Shown piece by piece: positions 8,635-19,280 of a stretch of 64,000 nt of DNA. This DNA comes from Methanobacterium sp. UBA176 (GTDB lineage: Archaea > Methanobacteriota > Methanobacteria > Methanobacteriales > Methanobacteriaceae): contig DAVZ01000027.1 of the NCBI GenBank assembly GCA_002505765.1, positions 1 to 64,000 of the forward strand. Direction: 5' to 3'. The notes beneath the pieces are model-generated. The model worked only from the letters and a program-made list of their open reading frames with translations, made no database searches and was not told the DNA's origin. Position 1 is the stretch's first letter; each line of letters opens with the position of its first letter. A program made the translations under genes and the position numbers.

Positions 8635-9405
8635 CTATTTTTCTTCTGATTTAATGAATTGATTTATGTCCTTGATGGTAGCCATAAACTGTGCAGGGAA
8701 TATGATGGTGGAGTTCTTTTCACTGGCTATTTCATTTAAAACCTGTAAATTCCTCAATTGTAGTGCAACTGGATGTGCAGCTATTACATCTGCTGCTTCT
8801 CCAAGTTTGGTTGCAGATAAAAATTCACCTTCTGCAGCAATGATCTTAGCTCGTTTATCCCTTTCTGCCTCTGCCTGTCTTGCCATAGCCCTCTGCATTG
8901 TATCAGGAAGTTTAATATCTTTAATTTCAACCGCTGTAATCTGCACCCCCCATGGTTCGCTGTGTATATCAATAATTTCTTTAATCTTCTCATTTATCTT
9001 GGATGTTGAAGATAAAACATCATCTAAAAGGAATTGACCTATCACATTTCTCATAGTGGTCTGTGCAATCTGATTAACTGCCCTATTGTAGTTTTCAATG
9101 GCCACAACTGCATTATAGGCATCGACCACTTTAAAGTAGGCTACAGCAGCAACATCAATGGAAACGTTGTCCTGAGTGATTATATTCTGTGATGGGATAG
9201 GCATAGTAACGATTCTAAGGGATACCTTAACCATTCTATCAACGACGGGGATGATAAGACGAAGACCTGGTTCTCTAACTCCAATTACCTTTCCAAGACG
9301 AAATACGACCCCTTTTTCATATTGATTTACAATACGTATGGAGAGTCCTAAAATAACTAAAATAATAATTCCTACTATTATAAGAGTGAACAAATCCATG
9401 TTCAA
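8635..9405 (-). CDS. Slipin / stomatin-like SPFH protein
   Basis: 256 residues: one N-terminal membrane segment (residues 4-24), then the SPFH/Band 7 domain ([50 protein letters not shown]), an Ala/Glu/Lys coiled coil ([19 protein letters not shown], about residues 180-200) and a short C-terminal tail. These form large membrane microdomain scaffolds. Archaeal slipins are often paired with a NfeD protease-like gene, but none is seen next to this one. The gene stands alone. Confidence 0.92.
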   Translation of the reverse strand: MNMDLFTLIIVGIIILVILGLSIRIVNQYEKGVVFRLGKVIGVREPGLRLIIPVVDRMVKVSLRIVTMPIPSQNIITQDNVSIDVAAVAYFKVVDAYNAVVAIENYNRAVNQIAQTTMRNVIGQFLLDDVLSSTSKINEKIKEIIDIHSEPWGVQITAVEIKDIKLPDTMQRAMARQAEAERDKRAKIIAAEGEFLSATKLGEAADVIAAHPVALQLRNLQVLNEIASEKNSTIIFPAQFMATIKDINQFIKSEEK

Positions 9406-10033
9406 ACCTCCAATTATTTATTATACTCCCATTAAATATAAAGTTTAAAGTATTAAATATTTTTTGTTAATTTTTATCATTTTTAAATGTTCTTATTCAT
9501 TTTAAAACTATTAAAACTAATATACAGAAATAGAAGCTCTAAATACAGATTTAACAAAAAATAGAGATAATTATCAATTATAATAATACTTTTATGTATG
9601 AACATACTCAAAAATTATTATGTTGGAATACTCTGTTTTTTTTTGTAATCTCCATTAGCAGGCAACTGGATATTTTTATACTTTGGGAGTCCTTTATCAA
9701 ACCATCAATTTAGTTTAAATCAAAATGAAATGCTATTGATATCCTTGAAAACTGGCAATAAGAGTTTCTTCAACTTATCATATGGCATGTAGCTGGACTT
9801 GCTTTTTCTAATTTATCTTGGCTCTCCTCTTTGAAGGGAAATACAAGTAAAAGTAAATAAGATCAATTTTAATATCAATTAACCTTGAAGAAGCTTAAGA
9901 TCTTATTAAAAAAGTTGAATTTCCATAATAAAGGCTTTAAAATAAAAAAATTCAAAAAATCATTAAATTTCTAAAAAAATAAGAAGGAAACTGGTGAAAA
10001 ATATTTTCACAGTTAATTCAATTTAAATTAGAT
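9406..10033. other. 628-bp gap, no gene recognised
   Basis: AT-rich sequence between slipin and the TRAM gene. No frame of useful length, no RNA fold and no repeat pair was recognised. Short runs of T near 9640 could terminate transcription from either side. Confidence 0.5.
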
Positions 10034-10276
10034 TCATTCAACTATATCCGCAAAACCGAACTTTCTTCTTGTTGAATTGATTTTTATTTTAACTTCATCA
10101 CCGAGTTTTGCGCCTGAAACAAAGACTACAAATCCTTCAATTCTAGCGATTCCGTCGCCATCTCTTCCAACATCTTCAATTTTAACATCATATTCTTCCC
10201 CTACATTAATAGGAGCAGAATTTCCACTATCTGAGAAATTATCTCTTCCGTAATTATTTCTAAACAATTTATTCAC
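10034..10276 (-). CDS. TRAM-domain RNA-binding protein
   Basis: 80 residues: a Ser/Asn-rich N-terminal tail of about 22, then a single TRAM domain ([38 protein letters not shown]). Stand-alone TRAM proteins are abundant in methanogens and act as RNA chaperones, possibly replacing bacterial cold-shock proteins. The gene is divergently placed to the phosphodiesterase gene, with about 115 bases between starts that must hold both promoters. Confidence 0.92.
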   Translation of the reverse strand: MNKLFRNNYGRDNFSDSGNSAPINVGEEYDVKIEDVGRDGDGIARIEGFVVFVSGAKLGDEVKIKINSTRRKFGFADIVE

Positions 10277-10391
10277 ATCCTAATTAAGCCAAAAAATGGC
10301 TTACATAGTATCTAATTTGTAAGCTTATAAATGTTTTTATTAAAATTAAAGTTGGATCAATAATTTATAAAGTTATTTACAAAATATTGTT

Positions 10392-10874
10392 ATGATCGGT
10401 ATAATGTCAGATTCACATGATAACTTAGGAGCCATTAAAAAAGCAGTGCACTTCTTTAACAAATCAAAGGTAGAATTAGTTATCCATGCAGGGGATTTAA
10501 TATCGCCCTTTACTGCTAAAGAGTTTAAAGAGCTTAAATGTGAATTTAAAGCTGTTTTTGGCAATAATGATGGAGAAAGAGACCTTTTAAGACAGGCATA
10601 CAAGGATATATGTTATCTTGAAGACTTTAAGGAACTTGAAGTACAAAATAAGAAAATTGCAGTTATCCATGGCACAATTGAAGCTATTGTAGATGCTCTG
10701 GTTAAAAGTGAAAAATATGATATTGTAATAAGAGGGCATAATCATCGTCAAGAAGTTGTAGATGGAGAATCAATGCTGATAAATCCTGGGGAAACTTGTG
10801 GCTATGTTTCCGGCAAGAAAACTGTTGTATTAATTGATCCTGTAGATTTAAGCTATGAAAAAATTATTTTATAA
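10392..10874 (+). CDS. YfcE/MJ0936-type phosphodiesterase
   Basis: 160 residues of the calcineurin-like metallophosphoesterase fold, short archaeal type. Metal motifs: GIMSDSHDN (Asp, His, Asn), HAGDLIS (Asp), FGNNDGE (Asn, Asp), VIHGT (His) and RGHNHRQ (His-Asn-His). Family members cleave phosphodiesters such as bis-pNPP in vitro; the natural substrate is unknown. The downstream flippase-like gene starts 42 bases after it and may share its transcript. Confidence 0.9.
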   Translation: MIGIMSDSHDNLGAIKKAVHFFNKSKVELVIHAGDLISPFTAKEFKELKCEFKAVFGNNDGERDLLRQAYKDICYLEDFKELEVQNKKIAVIHGTIEAIVDALVKSEKYDIVIRGHNHRQEVVDGESMLINPGETCGYVSGKKTVVLIDPVDLSYEKIIL

Positions 10875-10916
10875 GGTTCCCTCAATTTACTTATAAATAT
10901 TTCATAAGGAATAAAT

Positions 10917-11936
10917 ATGAAACATAAGACCCTGATTTTACTGTCAATCGGAATAATAATTCTTGTAGGGATGATTTTATTTATAGGGCCTGGTAAAATT
11001 GAAAATGCCCTCAAAATAGCAAATCTCTGGTATTTAACCCTTGCATTACTGATACAATTTGTAATTTATGGCCTATGGACACAGAGATGGTCTATAAACG
11101 TCAAATCTGTTAATATTCATATTAAAAAGTTGCATTTATTCCCAATGCTCATGGTAGGACTGGCAGTTAATAACCTAACTCCAAGTGCAAGAGGTGGTGG
11201 AGAACCAATTAGAGGATATATATTAAGCAAATATTCCGATACTACATTTGAAAAATCATTTGCCACTGTAATAGCAGATAGAGGGCTTGATACATTTCCA
11301 TTTATGGTTCTGGCAACTATTTCCATTATTTTTGCAGTTTTATATTTAAATTTACCCACCAGTGTCATCTATATTTTGATAATTGCAGTTATTCTTTTAC
11401 TTGTTGTATTTTCTATTGCCGTCTATATGTCTTTTAACCTTGAATTTGGAAAAAAGGTCTCATTATGGATTGCGCGTTTAATAAAAAAATTTTCCAAAAA
11501 AGAACGTAGCAAACTTGAAGAAAATGCTATTAAGGCCGTTCAAGGTTTCCAGAACAGTATAAAAACTATGGTAAAAGATAGGAACGTTTTAATGTATGGA
11601 CTCCCAATTTCCTTTTTAATCTGGATTTTAGAGATATTAAGGGTTTATATAGTTTTTTCTGCATTTGGTATGGATGTTTCATTTATAGTAATAGCAGAAG
11701 TTTTTATAATATCCAGCATGCTTGGTTTAATTCCACTAATTCCAGGGGGTCTTGGAGCTGTTGACGGCGTTATGATACTTTTATTTTCTGCTGCTGGCGT
11801 TCCTCCAACCATAAGTGCTGCAGCAACCATTGTTGAAAGATTGATATCATTCTGGATGACTTCAATAATAGGTGCAGTAATGCTTCCTTACTTTGGAACG
11901 AGCGTTGTGGAAAAAATATCGAAAAAATACGATTAA
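10917..11936 (+). CDS. Flippase-like membrane protein (UPF0104/LPG synthase TM family)
   Basis: 339 residues with eight or so hydrophobic helices, and the family marks LTPSARGGGEPIRGYIL (about residue 92) and LIPLIPGGLGAVDGVMI (about 280). It belongs to the COG0392 group that includes the flippase domain of MprF and archaeal AglD-related proteins, which handle lipid-linked substrates at the membrane. The soluble catalytic half of MprF is absent. Which lipid it moves cannot be told. Confidence 0.85.
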   Translation: MKHKTLILLSIGIIILVGMILFIGPGKIENALKIANLWYLTLALLIQFVIYGLWTQRWSINVKSVNIHIKKLHLFPMLMVGLAVNNLTPSARGGGEPIRGYILSKYSDTTFEKSFATVIADRGLDTFPFMVLATISIIFAVLYLNLPTSVIYILIIAVILLLVVFSIAVYMSFNLEFGKKVSLWIARLIKKFSKKERSKLEENAIKAVQGFQNSIKTMVKDRNVLMYGLPISFLIWILEILRVYIVFSAFGMDVSFIVIAEVFIISSMLGLIPLIPGGLGAVDGVMILLFSAAGVPPTISAAATIVERLISFWMTSIIGAVMLPYFGTSVVEKISKKYD

Positions 11937-12009
11937 TAATTAATTACCAAAATATAAGTCATTTTATAATTTTTCCTATTTTTGTAACTACATTTTATAA
12001 GTGATAACA

Positions 12010-12027
12010 TTATACCTATAGGTGTAA
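12010..12027. promoter_or_regulatory. Near-perfect palindrome before histidine kinase
   Basis: An 18-base palindrome with one mismatched pair (TTATACCTATAGGTGTAA) lies 22 bases before the kinase start. It could be an operator for a dimeric regulator or overlap the promoter; no match to a known site is claimed. Confidence 0.4.
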
Positions 12028-12048
12028 TCAGATATTGAGGAAAGGGGA

Positions 12049-13488
12049 ATGGAAAAAGGAGATATAACTCAAAAAATTATTGAAGAGTTAAAAGATCTAA
12101 ATTATGGTTTAAAATACAAAAATAATAATTTGGAAGAAATAATAAAAGCATTTATATTAGAACGTGCAGTTGACCCTATTTTTTTACATGATATTAAGGG
12201 GAACTTTATCTATGTAAGTCAAAATGCCTGTAACTCTCTTGGTTATACCAGGGAAGAATTAATGGAATTAAATCTTCACGATCTGGTAATCCCTAAATAT
12301 AAAAAACTTATAAATTCTCGAATGAAAGAGCTTACAACAAATAACGAAGCAATATTCGAAACTGCGCATTATAGAAAAGATAAATCAATTTTACCCCTTG
12401 AAATGCACTCAAGAACTATTGAACTCTATGATAAAAGGTTTATTTTCAGTATTGCACATGATATCACCCGCCTTAAAATAATTGAAAACAAATCTAAAGA
12501 ACGGGAAACCCATTTAAGCTTAATTACTGACAATATGCTTGATTTAATCTATCAGGTTAATAAGGATGGTGTTTTTGAATATGTGAGCCCCTCTATCAAA
12601 GATCTTCTTGGACATGAAATAGAAGATATAATTGGAAAAAAAGATATCGAATTAATTAAAATGATACATCCTGATGATTTAGGAATTATTATTGATTCAC
12701 TTCAAACTGCCATTGCCACTTTAAAGCCAAAAAGAATTCAGCATAGATACAAACATGCTGATGGGCATTATATCTGGGTTGAAACCATTGGAAATCCATT
12801 ATCAGATGAAAAAGGTGAATTTTCAGGGGCAGTATATATTACTCGTGATATTCAAGAGCTTAAAAAAATAGAAAATCAGCTTAAATCCTCTCTTGAAGAG
12901 AAAGAAGTACTTTTAAAGGAAATTCATCATAGAGTAAAAAATAACATGCAGGTAATTAGTTCTCTATTAAATCTCCAATCTAAATTTTTAAATGATGAGA
13001 ACGCAATTAATAGTCTTAAAAAGAGTCGGGATAGAGTTAAAGCTATGGCCATTGTTCACGAAAAGCTTTATCAGTCAGAAGATCTCTCCAGGATCGATTT
13101 TGCAGATTATATCAAAAAATTTGTAAACCATCTTTTAAGATCCTATGAGATTAATTCTAAGTCCATAAAACAGCGCATTGATGTAGAAAACATTTTACTG
13201 GATATTAACTTCGCAATTCCCTGTGGTTTAATTATAAATGAATTAGTTAGTAATTCCATAAAACATGCTTTTCCAGAATGCACGGGAGAAATAAGCATTA
13301 AATTCTATTCAAAATCCGATAAAAGGATCCTTATAGTTTCAGATAACGGAATTGGATTTCCCGAAAATCTTGATTTTCAAAATACCAAAACTTTTGGATT
13401 GCAACTCGTAAATACTTTAATAAATCAATTATATGGAAAAATTGAATTGTATAGAGACGAAGGAAGCACATTTAAGATTATTTTCTAA
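12049..13488 (+). CDS. PAS-PAS sensor histidine kinase (HisKA_2 type)
   Basis: 479 residues, no membrane segment, so a cytoplasmic sensor. Two PAS/PAC domains (about 28-145 and 155-275; note YVSQNACNSLGYTREELM and YVSPSIKDLLGHEIEDII), then the HisKA_2 dimerisation helix with phospho-acceptor HHRVKNNMQVISSLLNLQ (about 293) and a HATPase domain with the N-box NELVSNSIKHAF and G-box DNGIGFP. No response regulator is adjacent, which is common for methanogen PAS kinases. The PAS ligand is unknown; a Cys in the first PAS may or may not bind a cofactor. Confidence 0.92.
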   Translation: MEKGDITQKIIEELKDLNYGLKYKNNNLEEIIKAFILERAVDPIFLHDIKGNFIYVSQNACNSLGYTREELMELNLHDLVIPKYKKLINSRMKELTTNNEAIFETAHYRKDKSILPLEMHSRTIELYDKRFIFSIAHDITRLKIIENKSKERETHLSLITDNMLDLIYQVNKDGVFEYVSPSIKDLLGHEIEDIIGKKDIELIKMIHPDDLGIIIDSLQTAIATLKPKRIQHRYKHADGHYIWVETIGNPLSDEKGEFSGAVYITRDIQELKKIENQLKSSLEEKEVLLKEIHHRVKNNMQVISSLLNLQSKFLNDENAINSLKKSRDRVKAMAIVHEKLYQSEDLSRIDFADYIKKFVNHLLRSYEINSKSIKQRIDVENILLDINFAIPCGLIINELVSNSIKHAFPECTGEISIKFYSKSDKRILIVSDNGIGFPENLDFQNTKTFGLQLVNTLINQLYGKIELYRDEGSTFKIIF

Positions 13489-13514
13489 ATTCCTTGAGAC
13501 AAAAATTCAAATAG

Positions 13515-13527
13515 AAAAATATATACT
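13515..13527 (+). promoter_or_regulatory. TATA box of ftr
   Basis: AAAAATATATACT lies about 33-45 bases before the ftr start, giving a predicted transcript start near 13546 and a short leader containing GGTGAT. Confidence 0.6.
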
Positions 13528-13559
13528 ATTTCCTAAACCATGATCTTACGGTGATAATC

Positions 13560-14450
13560 ATGGAAATAAACGGTGTAGAAATAGAAGACACATTTGCAGA
13601 AGCATTCGATATTCTGGTATCTAGAGTGCTGATAACAGCAGAAACCAGGAACTTAGCCAAGGTTGCGGCTACTGAAGCTACAGGATACGGAACTTCTGTT
13701 ATAGGCTGCCCTGCAGAGGCTGGGATAGACTGTTACGTTCCTCCAGAAGAAACTCCAGATGGACGACCTGGTTACGTTATCATGATCTGCAACATGAATA
13801 AAGATAAGCTCGATCATGAAGTAATGGAACGTATAGCAATGTGCGTATTAACCGCAGCCACAACAGCAGTTTTTGATGCCCTTGATGATGCTGATGAAAA
13901 ATTAAAAACGGGTGCAAAACTCCGGTATTTTGGTGATGGTTTTGAGAAAAAGTTAGAGGTGGATGGAAGAACTGTTTACTCCATTCCCATCATGTCTGGA
14001 GACTTCCTAATTGAAGACGAACTGGGTATGAAAAAAGGAGTAGCTGGTGGAAACTTCTTTATTATGAGTGAAAATCAACCTTCAGCCCTTATAGCTGCAG
14101 AAGCAGCAGTATTTGCCATTGAAAACATAGCTAACACAATAACTCCTTTCCCAGGAGGAATAGTCGCTTCTGGATCCAAAGTAGGTTCCAAATACAAATT
14201 TTTAACCGCTTCTACCAACGAAAAAATGGCTGTTACACTTAAAGACGAAGTTGAAGACAGTGAAGTTCCAGCAGATGTTAACGGTATTTACGAGATTGTT
14301 ATAGACGGTGCAGACGAAGAAGTGGTTAAAGAAGCAATGAAAGTAGGAATAGAAGCTGCAGTTAAAGTTCCTGGTGTTTTAAAGATAAGTGCTGGAAATT
14401 TCGGTGGAAATCTTGGCGCATACAAAATAAATCTACACGAATTATTTTAA
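13560..14450 (+). CDS. ftr: Formylmethanofuran:H4MPT formyltransferase
   Basis: 296 residues, full length. Ftr moves the formyl group from formylmethanofuran to tetrahydromethanopterin, second step of CO2 reduction to methane, in the cytoplasm. The sequence is unmistakable: [34 protein letters not shown], the acidic surface typical of the enzyme, and [16 protein letters not shown] at the end. The start is ATG 13560, placed after GGTGAT; the longer frame from 13551 adds three residues only. It is monocistronic, with its own TATA box and a T-tract after it. Confidence 0.97.
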   Translation: MEINGVEIEDTFAEAFDILVSRVLITAETRNLAKVAATEATGYGTSVIGCPAEAGIDCYVPPEETPDGRPGYVIMICNMNKDKLDHEVMERIAMCVLTAATTAVFDALDDADEKLKTGAKLRYFGDGFEKKLEVDGRTVYSIPIMSGDFLIEDELGMKKGVAGGNFFIMSENQPSALIAAEAAVFAIENIANTITPFPGGIVASGSKVGSKYKFLTASTNEKMAVTLKDEVEDSEVPADVNGIYEIVIDGADEEVVKEAMKVGIEAAVKVPGVLKISAGNFGGNLGAYKINLHELF

Positions 14451-14485
14451 GAGAGTTTAATTCTTTAATAACTTTATTTCCTTAC

Positions 14486-14493
14486 TTTTTTTT
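14486..14493 (+). terminator. T-tract after ftr
   Basis: A run of eight T about 36 bases after the ftr stop fits an archaeal terminator for a strongly expressed gene. Confidence 0.45.
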
Positions 14494-14594
14494 AATAATT
14501 AGCTTCAAATCATTATTACACAAACAAAATTATTTAATATTAAAAATATATTAGGTATTGTACGAATATAACTCAGTGAAAGCCTGTGATTAAA

Positions 14595-15320
14595 ATGCCC
14601 TATCTTATTTGTAAAAATTGCGATGGTTATTACAAGCTAAAGGAAGGAGAATCTCTGAAAGATTTTGAAGAATGTGAATGTGGAGGAAGTTTAAGACAGG
14701 TTGAATCTCTAAATATCCCTTACAATACAGAAAGGGTTAGAACCATTGTCGAAGCATTTAATAAAGATTCAGAGCATGCGAAAAAGAAAAAAGGTAGTTC
14801 AGCTGGAAATAAGAGGCTGAGTATTACTGTTGACTATACAGACGGACTGCATAAACTATTAAAAGAAGATAAGATACCAAAAAAAGACATTTCAGCTGAA
14901 ATGCAGAAAACTGCCTTTAAAGAAGTTGCTTTAATCCCTGAATTATATAAGATGGATTATATTGATCCTGTTGATAATGATACAAAATTATTTATCATGA
15001 AATTACTGGCAGATATAGTCTCTGAAGGTAGAGGTATAATAGAGGCTGCAAATGAAATTGCATCAAAAACGGGTCTTTCTTATGAAGATGCTGAAAAAAT
15101 AAGTAAAAATGAGTTGAACAGGATTAAGAATCTTGGAAACTGGTATATTCACAAAGAAAAGGGCTTCAAATACTTTAAAATCACAAAAGCAATTGATGCA
15201 TGCAGCCAATGCCATGAAACATTTGATAGAAAAGTTTTCGAGATTGATAAGGCCGAAATGCTGCCTCCTTTACATGATTTATGTACATGTAACGCTATTT
15301 TTTACAGGGAAAAACCCTGA
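14595..15320 (+). CDS. Zinc-ribbon protein with Mu gpF-like C-terminus
   Basis: About 241 residues. N-terminal zinc ribbon with CKNC and ECECGG (residues 6-36), a basic linker (KKKKGSS), a helical middle, then a C-terminal part that looks like the head-morphogenesis domain of phage Mu gpF: helix [18 protein letters not shown], then [19 protein letters not shown]. In phages this region reads C-x2-C, G-K-V-F, PPLHPNCRC. No other phage genes are near. The ATG at 14595 is preferred over GTG 14586. Function unknown; either a domesticated viral domain or shared zinc-binding ancestry. Confidence 0.65.
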   Translation: MPYLICKNCDGYYKLKEGESLKDFEECECGGSLRQVESLNIPYNTERVRTIVEAFNKDSEHAKKKKGSSAGNKRLSITVDYTDGLHKLLKEDKIPKKDISAEMQKTAFKEVALIPELYKMDYIDPVDNDTKLFIMKLLADIVSEGRGIIEAANEIASKTGLSYEDAEKISKNELNRIKNLGNWYIHKEKGFKYFKITKAIDACSQCHETFDRKVFEIDKAEMLPPLHDLCTCNAIFYREKP

Positions 15321-15336
15321 ATCATTTTTTACCATT

Positions 15337-15534
15337 TCATTCAAATTTAAATATGTATCCACAATTTGAACATCGATATTTGCCTTCTTTAGATTTAAAA
15401 CCTGTTGAAGATTTGTGTTGAGGCCCACCTACAACTCCCACCGTTCCTGAATCTTTTAAAATATGTTTATCTTCACACCCACATTGAGGACATTTTTTAT
15501 CTAATTCCTCTGCCTTCAATAATTTCACCCCCAA
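15337..15534 (-). CDS. Small two-CxxC zinc-ribbon protein
   Basis: 65 residues with CPQCGCED near the N-terminus and CSNCGYIFKFE at the end, the four ligands of a zinc ribbon, joined by a Gly/Lys-rich loop. It may bind nucleic acid or a protein partner, but nothing more can be said. The gene is preceded by GGGGGTGAAATT, a good ribosome site. It runs toward the previous gene and away from the RCK genes. Confidence 0.7.
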   Translation of the reverse strand: MGVKLLKAEELDKKCPQCGCEDKHILKDSGTVGVVGGPQHKSSTGFKSKEGKYRCSNCGYIFKFE

Positions 15535-15562
15535 TAGTCTTTCTTATCAATTTGATTATTGA

Positions 15563-17248
15563 TTAAAATGCTTTCATCTTTCTACCCTCTACAATCTCCC
15601 ATATCTCATCTTCAGATAAATTAACCCCTAAAACTATTCCCTTTTCATCTAAAACTTCCTTTATTTTTTCAATGGTTTTAACATCAGGCGCAGCTATGGC
15701 ATGGGAATGTATCTGTCTTGACATGTCATAGAGAGCTTCCAGTGACCTTCTGGCATCCGGTCTTTTTAGCTCTTCTTCGCATTTTTTAACGTCTTCTATA
15801 GAATTTATGTATAATTTCCGGGTTACAACCTGTCTTATGCCTGGAAGATAATATTTGGAGTCCAGTATCCTGCCCCCCAGGTTTACTACTGTTCTTTTAT
15901 CATTAATATCGTAGCCTTCATGTTTCAGCAACAATTCGACAACCCTACCATATTCTTTAATTTTGGTTACTATTTCCTCATGATACAGATTAATGCCTAA
16001 AAGGAATCCTTTAGCCCTTAAATCTTTTTCTACATTGGTAAGGCTCTTGGTATCAGGCCCTGAGATTCTATGAGAATGAATCCCCCCGCCTGAAAGAGCA
16101 TATAACCTTTCTAAATATTCCATTTTGGCAGGATCCTGTTCTAAGCTCTCTATGAATCTTTCCATCTCCAGAGTATCAGACAGTCCTATTTTCCGGCTTA
16201 ATGGCTCCCGAAATCCAGGCAGATAATATTTTATGTCTTCTAATGTGCATCCATGTTTCAGTATGATTTCTGCTTCTTCACGTATATCACCAACTGTATG
16301 GGTCTCGGTGATTTTCATCTCAGGCTTCATAACCACTTCAACAATTCTTCCATATTTCATCCTGGCTTCTCTTATTTCATCTTCATTAAGGTTTACACCT
16401 AAAAGAAAACCTTCTTTTTTTAGTTCACGTGCAACGTTGTCCAAATTTTCCTTATCAGGTCCAGATATCCAGTGAGAATGAATTCCACTTACAGATTCAT
16501 ATATTCGCTCTAATGATCGTTTTCTTGATGCATCACGGTCTAAACTATCCATAAACCTGTTTAATTCTCCTATTTTAGATATTCCAATTTTCCTCTCAAG
16601 AGGTTCCTTAAATTCTGGCAGGTGATATTCAATATTTTCAAGGGTGCACCCATAATTTAAGATTATTTCTGCCTCTTTATGGATGTTTGCCACATCATGT
16701 ATTTCAGTAATTTTCATGATGGTGGGTTCAATTGCTGCAAAATATATGTCTTCTCCACCGCTTGACTCTGGCGATATGACTCGGTCTGCTCCAGCATGGT
16801 GAAGTCTTTTGATGTTCTCACCTTTACCTGCCCTTACTACCGTCCATATATCTGGATTTATATCCCTTGCAGCCAGTGTTATAAACAGGTTGTCAACATC
16901 ATCTCCTGTGGTTATTATGACCCCCCTTGCCCTTTTTATTCCAGCATCGATCAGTGAACTTTCATCTGTGGCATCGCCAGAGATTGCAAGAACATCAGGA
17001 TCTTCCCATAACTCTTTTTCCACAATTTTTCTTTCCTTTTCAATTATTACCGCCATTTGATTTCTTTTTTTAAGTTCCCTACAAACAGCAGCACCAACTC
17101 TACCATAACCGCAAAGAACGAAATGATTCCTGATTCCGGCAAGTTTCTTCCTCACTTCAGCGCCACATGTGATTTCTTCATCTGCCATTGTAACCACCAT
17201 TTCATTAAAAATTTTTCTTGGATAAAAAAACAGAAAAATTACTATCAT
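15563..17248 (-). CDS. Soluble RCK protein with three C-terminal repeats
   Basis: Up to 561 residues: an RCK/TrkA-N domain ([31 protein letters not shown]) and then three copies of a domain of about 125 residues, each with the pattern [18 protein letters not shown] and [11 protein letters not shown]. It is a paralogue of the next gene but lacks the pore. The frame overlaps the channel stop by four bases (ATGA), but GGTGG before ATG 17188 and homology beginning there suggest 17188 as the real start. It may co-assemble with the channel's RCK ring, as soluble RCK subunits do in MthK; that is inference. Confidence 0.85.
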   Translation of the reverse strand: MIVIFLFFYPRKIFNEMVVTMADEEITCGAEVRKKLAGIRNHFVLCGYGRVGAAVCRELKKRNQMAVIIEKERKIVEKELWEDPDVLAISGDATDESSLIDAGIKRARGVIITTGDDVDNLFITLAARDINPDIWTVVRAGKGENIKRLHHAGADRVISPESSGGEDIYFAAIEPTIMKITEIHDVANIHKEAEIILNYGCTLENIEYHLPEFKEPLERKIGISKIGELNRFMDSLDRDASRKRSLERIYESVSGIHSHWISGPDKENLDNVARELKKEGFLLGVNLNEDEIREARMKYGRIVEVVMKPEMKITETHTVGDIREEAEIILKHGCTLEDIKYYLPGFREPLSRKIGLSDTLEMERFIESLEQDPAKMEYLERLYALSGGGIHSHRISGPDTKSLTNVEKDLRAKGFLLGINLYHEEIVTKIKEYGRVVELLLKHEGYDINDKRTVVNLGGRILDSKYYLPGIRQVVTRKLYINSIEDVKKCEEELKRPDARRSLEALYDMSRQIHSHAIAAPDVKTIEKIKEVLDEKGIVLGVNLSEDEIWEIVEGRKMKAF

Positions 17249-19170
17249 TCTGTTTTTTCAACAATCCTCCATATTTCCTCCTCCGGCATGTTAATGCCCA
17301 CAAGTATTCCTTTTTTGCTGAGCTCTTTTTCTATTTTCTTTATGGCTTTAGCATCAGGTACAAAAACATGGTGGGAATGTATGTACCTTGATGTCCTGTA
17401 CAGTGTTTCCAGAGATCTTCTGGTATCAGGTATTTTAAGTTCTTCTTCACACTTTTTTAGACTCTCCAGAGATCTAAAATACACTCTTCTTGTTACAATC
17501 TGTCTTATGCCTGGAAGGTAATGTTTTGAATCTATTACATGACCCCCCGCCATGATCATGATCCTCTTATCATCAAGTTTTTCAGCGCCATGGTCTACAG
17601 TCACTTCAAAGACCCTGGTGTATTTTCTAATTACATCATTTATCTCCTTATCCGATAGATCAGCGCCTAATAAAAAGCCTTTTTTCTTTAGCTCGGCCAC
17701 TACCCTGGAAAGACTATCATTATCTGGCCCTGAGATCCTGTGAGAATGGATTCCACTTGAAAGGGCGTATAATCTCTCCAGGGATTCTATCTTCGCACGA
17801 TCGCGACTTAAGCTGTGTAAGAACTCCTTTGTTTCATCTAACTTTGAAACGCCTATTCTTCTATGTAACGGCTCCCTGAATTCAGGAGGGTAATATTCTA
17901 TATCATCTATGGTACATCCATTACGCAGGATGATCTCTGCCTCTTCACCTATATCCTCCACCATATGTGATTCTGTGATTTTGATTTCTGGCTTTATGAT
18001 GACCTCAACTATTTTCCCATGTTTTTTTACTATCTCTCTTATTTCATTCTTATTTAGATCAACACCTAAAAGAAAGCCCTCTTTTTTAAGGTCATCTGCC
18101 ACCCCGCTGAGGCTTTCCCTGTCAGGTCCAGATATCCAGTGAGAATGAATTCCACTTACAGATTCATATATTCGCTCTAATGATCGTTTTCTTGATGCAT
18201 CACGGTCTAAACTATCTAAAAATCGATTTAGTTCATCTATTTTAGATATTCCAATTTTTCTCTTCAGGGGTTCTCTAAACTCCATTAGATGATATTCTAT
18301 GTTTTCAAGTGTGCATCCATGCTTTAGTATGATCTCTGTCTCCTTTCGTATATCTTCCATCAGGTTTTCTATACTGTGTATTTCTGTGATCTTCATCATG
18401 GTAGGTTCAACTGCTGCAAAATACATGTCTTCTCCACCACTTACCTCTGGTAAAATTACTCTATTTGCTCCAGCACTGTGAAGCCTTTTTATATTTTCAC
18501 GTTTACTGGCCCTTGCAACAATCCAGATCTCGGGATGTATCTCCCTTGCAGCCAGTGTTATAAACAGGTTGTCAACATCATCTCCTGTGGTTATTATGAC
18601 CCCCCTTGCCCTTTTTATTCCAGCATCGATCAGTGAACTTTCATCTGTGGCGTCGCCAGAGATTGCAAGAACATCAGGATCTTCCCATAACTCTTTTTCC
18701 ACAATTCCCTTATCTTGCTCAACTATTATTACCTTCAAATTCCTTTTTCTAAGCTCTCTAAAGGATGCTGCACCTACCCTACCATATCCACAAAGCACAA
18801 AATGATTTTTAGTAGCAGCAATTCTCTTTTTCATTTTAGAACCAGATGTGATTTCTTCTACAGCCATTATAACCACAGAAATTGCTAAAGTAAATACATA
18901 TGCAATTAAACCAACCCCTCCTAAAACAAGTGTTACAGTAAAAAGCTTTTGCAGAGGAGTTACTGGAAAAATATCCCCATAACCTACAGTTGCTATGGTT
19001 ATAATGGTAAAATATAGAGCATCGACTGTATCAAGGTGCATAATATGTATAGATCCGATTATTCCGTAAATTATAAGCACAAACAGAGTTATAATAGCGT
19101 ATGTTAATATAGAAAATGAAGGCAAATTTTCCAATTTTATCACTGGAAACCTGAGTCTCTGAGCCACCAA
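17245..19170 (-). CDS. K+ channel with RCK domain and three repeats
   Basis: 641 residues. Two membrane helices (about 18-42 and 75-105) flank the selectivity filter TIATVGYGD, followed by an RCK domain ([17 protein letters not shown]) and three tandem domains of about 125 residues with [11 protein letters not shown] and [11 protein letters not shown] signatures. Ordinary MthK-like channels have one RCK_C domain of about 80 residues here, so the long repeat tail is unusual. The repeats contain His-x-His (HSH) motifs. It is first in a two-gene unit with the soluble paralogue. Confidence 0.9.
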   Translation of the reverse strand: MVAQRLRFPVIKLENLPSFSILTYAIITLFVLIIYGIIGSIHIMHLDTVDALYFTIITIATVGYGDIFPVTPLQKLFTVTLVLGGVGLIAYVFTLAISVVIMAVEEITSGSKMKKRIAATKNHFVLCGYGRVGAASFRELRKRNLKVIIVEQDKGIVEKELWEDPDVLAISGDATDESSLIDAGIKRARGVIITTGDDVDNLFITLAAREIHPEIWIVARASKRENIKRLHSAGANRVILPEVSGGEDMYFAAVEPTMMKITEIHSIENLMEDIRKETEIILKHGCTLENIEYHLMEFREPLKRKIGISKIDELNRFLDSLDRDASRKRSLERIYESVSGIHSHWISGPDRESLSGVADDLKKEGFLLGVDLNKNEIREIVKKHGKIVEVIIKPEIKITESHMVEDIGEEAEIILRNGCTIDDIEYYPPEFREPLHRRIGVSKLDETKEFLHSLSRDRAKIESLERLYALSSGIHSHRISGPDNDSLSRVVAELKKKGFLLGADLSDKEINDVIRKYTRVFEVTVDHGAEKLDDKRIMIMAGGHVIDSKHYLPGIRQIVTRRVYFRSLESLKKCEEELKIPDTRRSLETLYRTSRYIHSHHVFVPDAKAIKKIEKELSKKGILVGINMPEEEIWRIVEKTE

Positions 19171-19280
19171 ATCACCCTACAATTAATTATTAATTATTAA
19201 ATGAAACCAAAGTTATAATTAAATAATTTGTTCTACAATTTATAAATAGTGATATTAAAGGAATATTTGAATGTGATATA

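Noticed and set aside
17057..17521. Rightward 154-residue frame over the RCK genes
   Set aside because: It lies antisense across the junction of two well-supported genes and has no recognisable motif.
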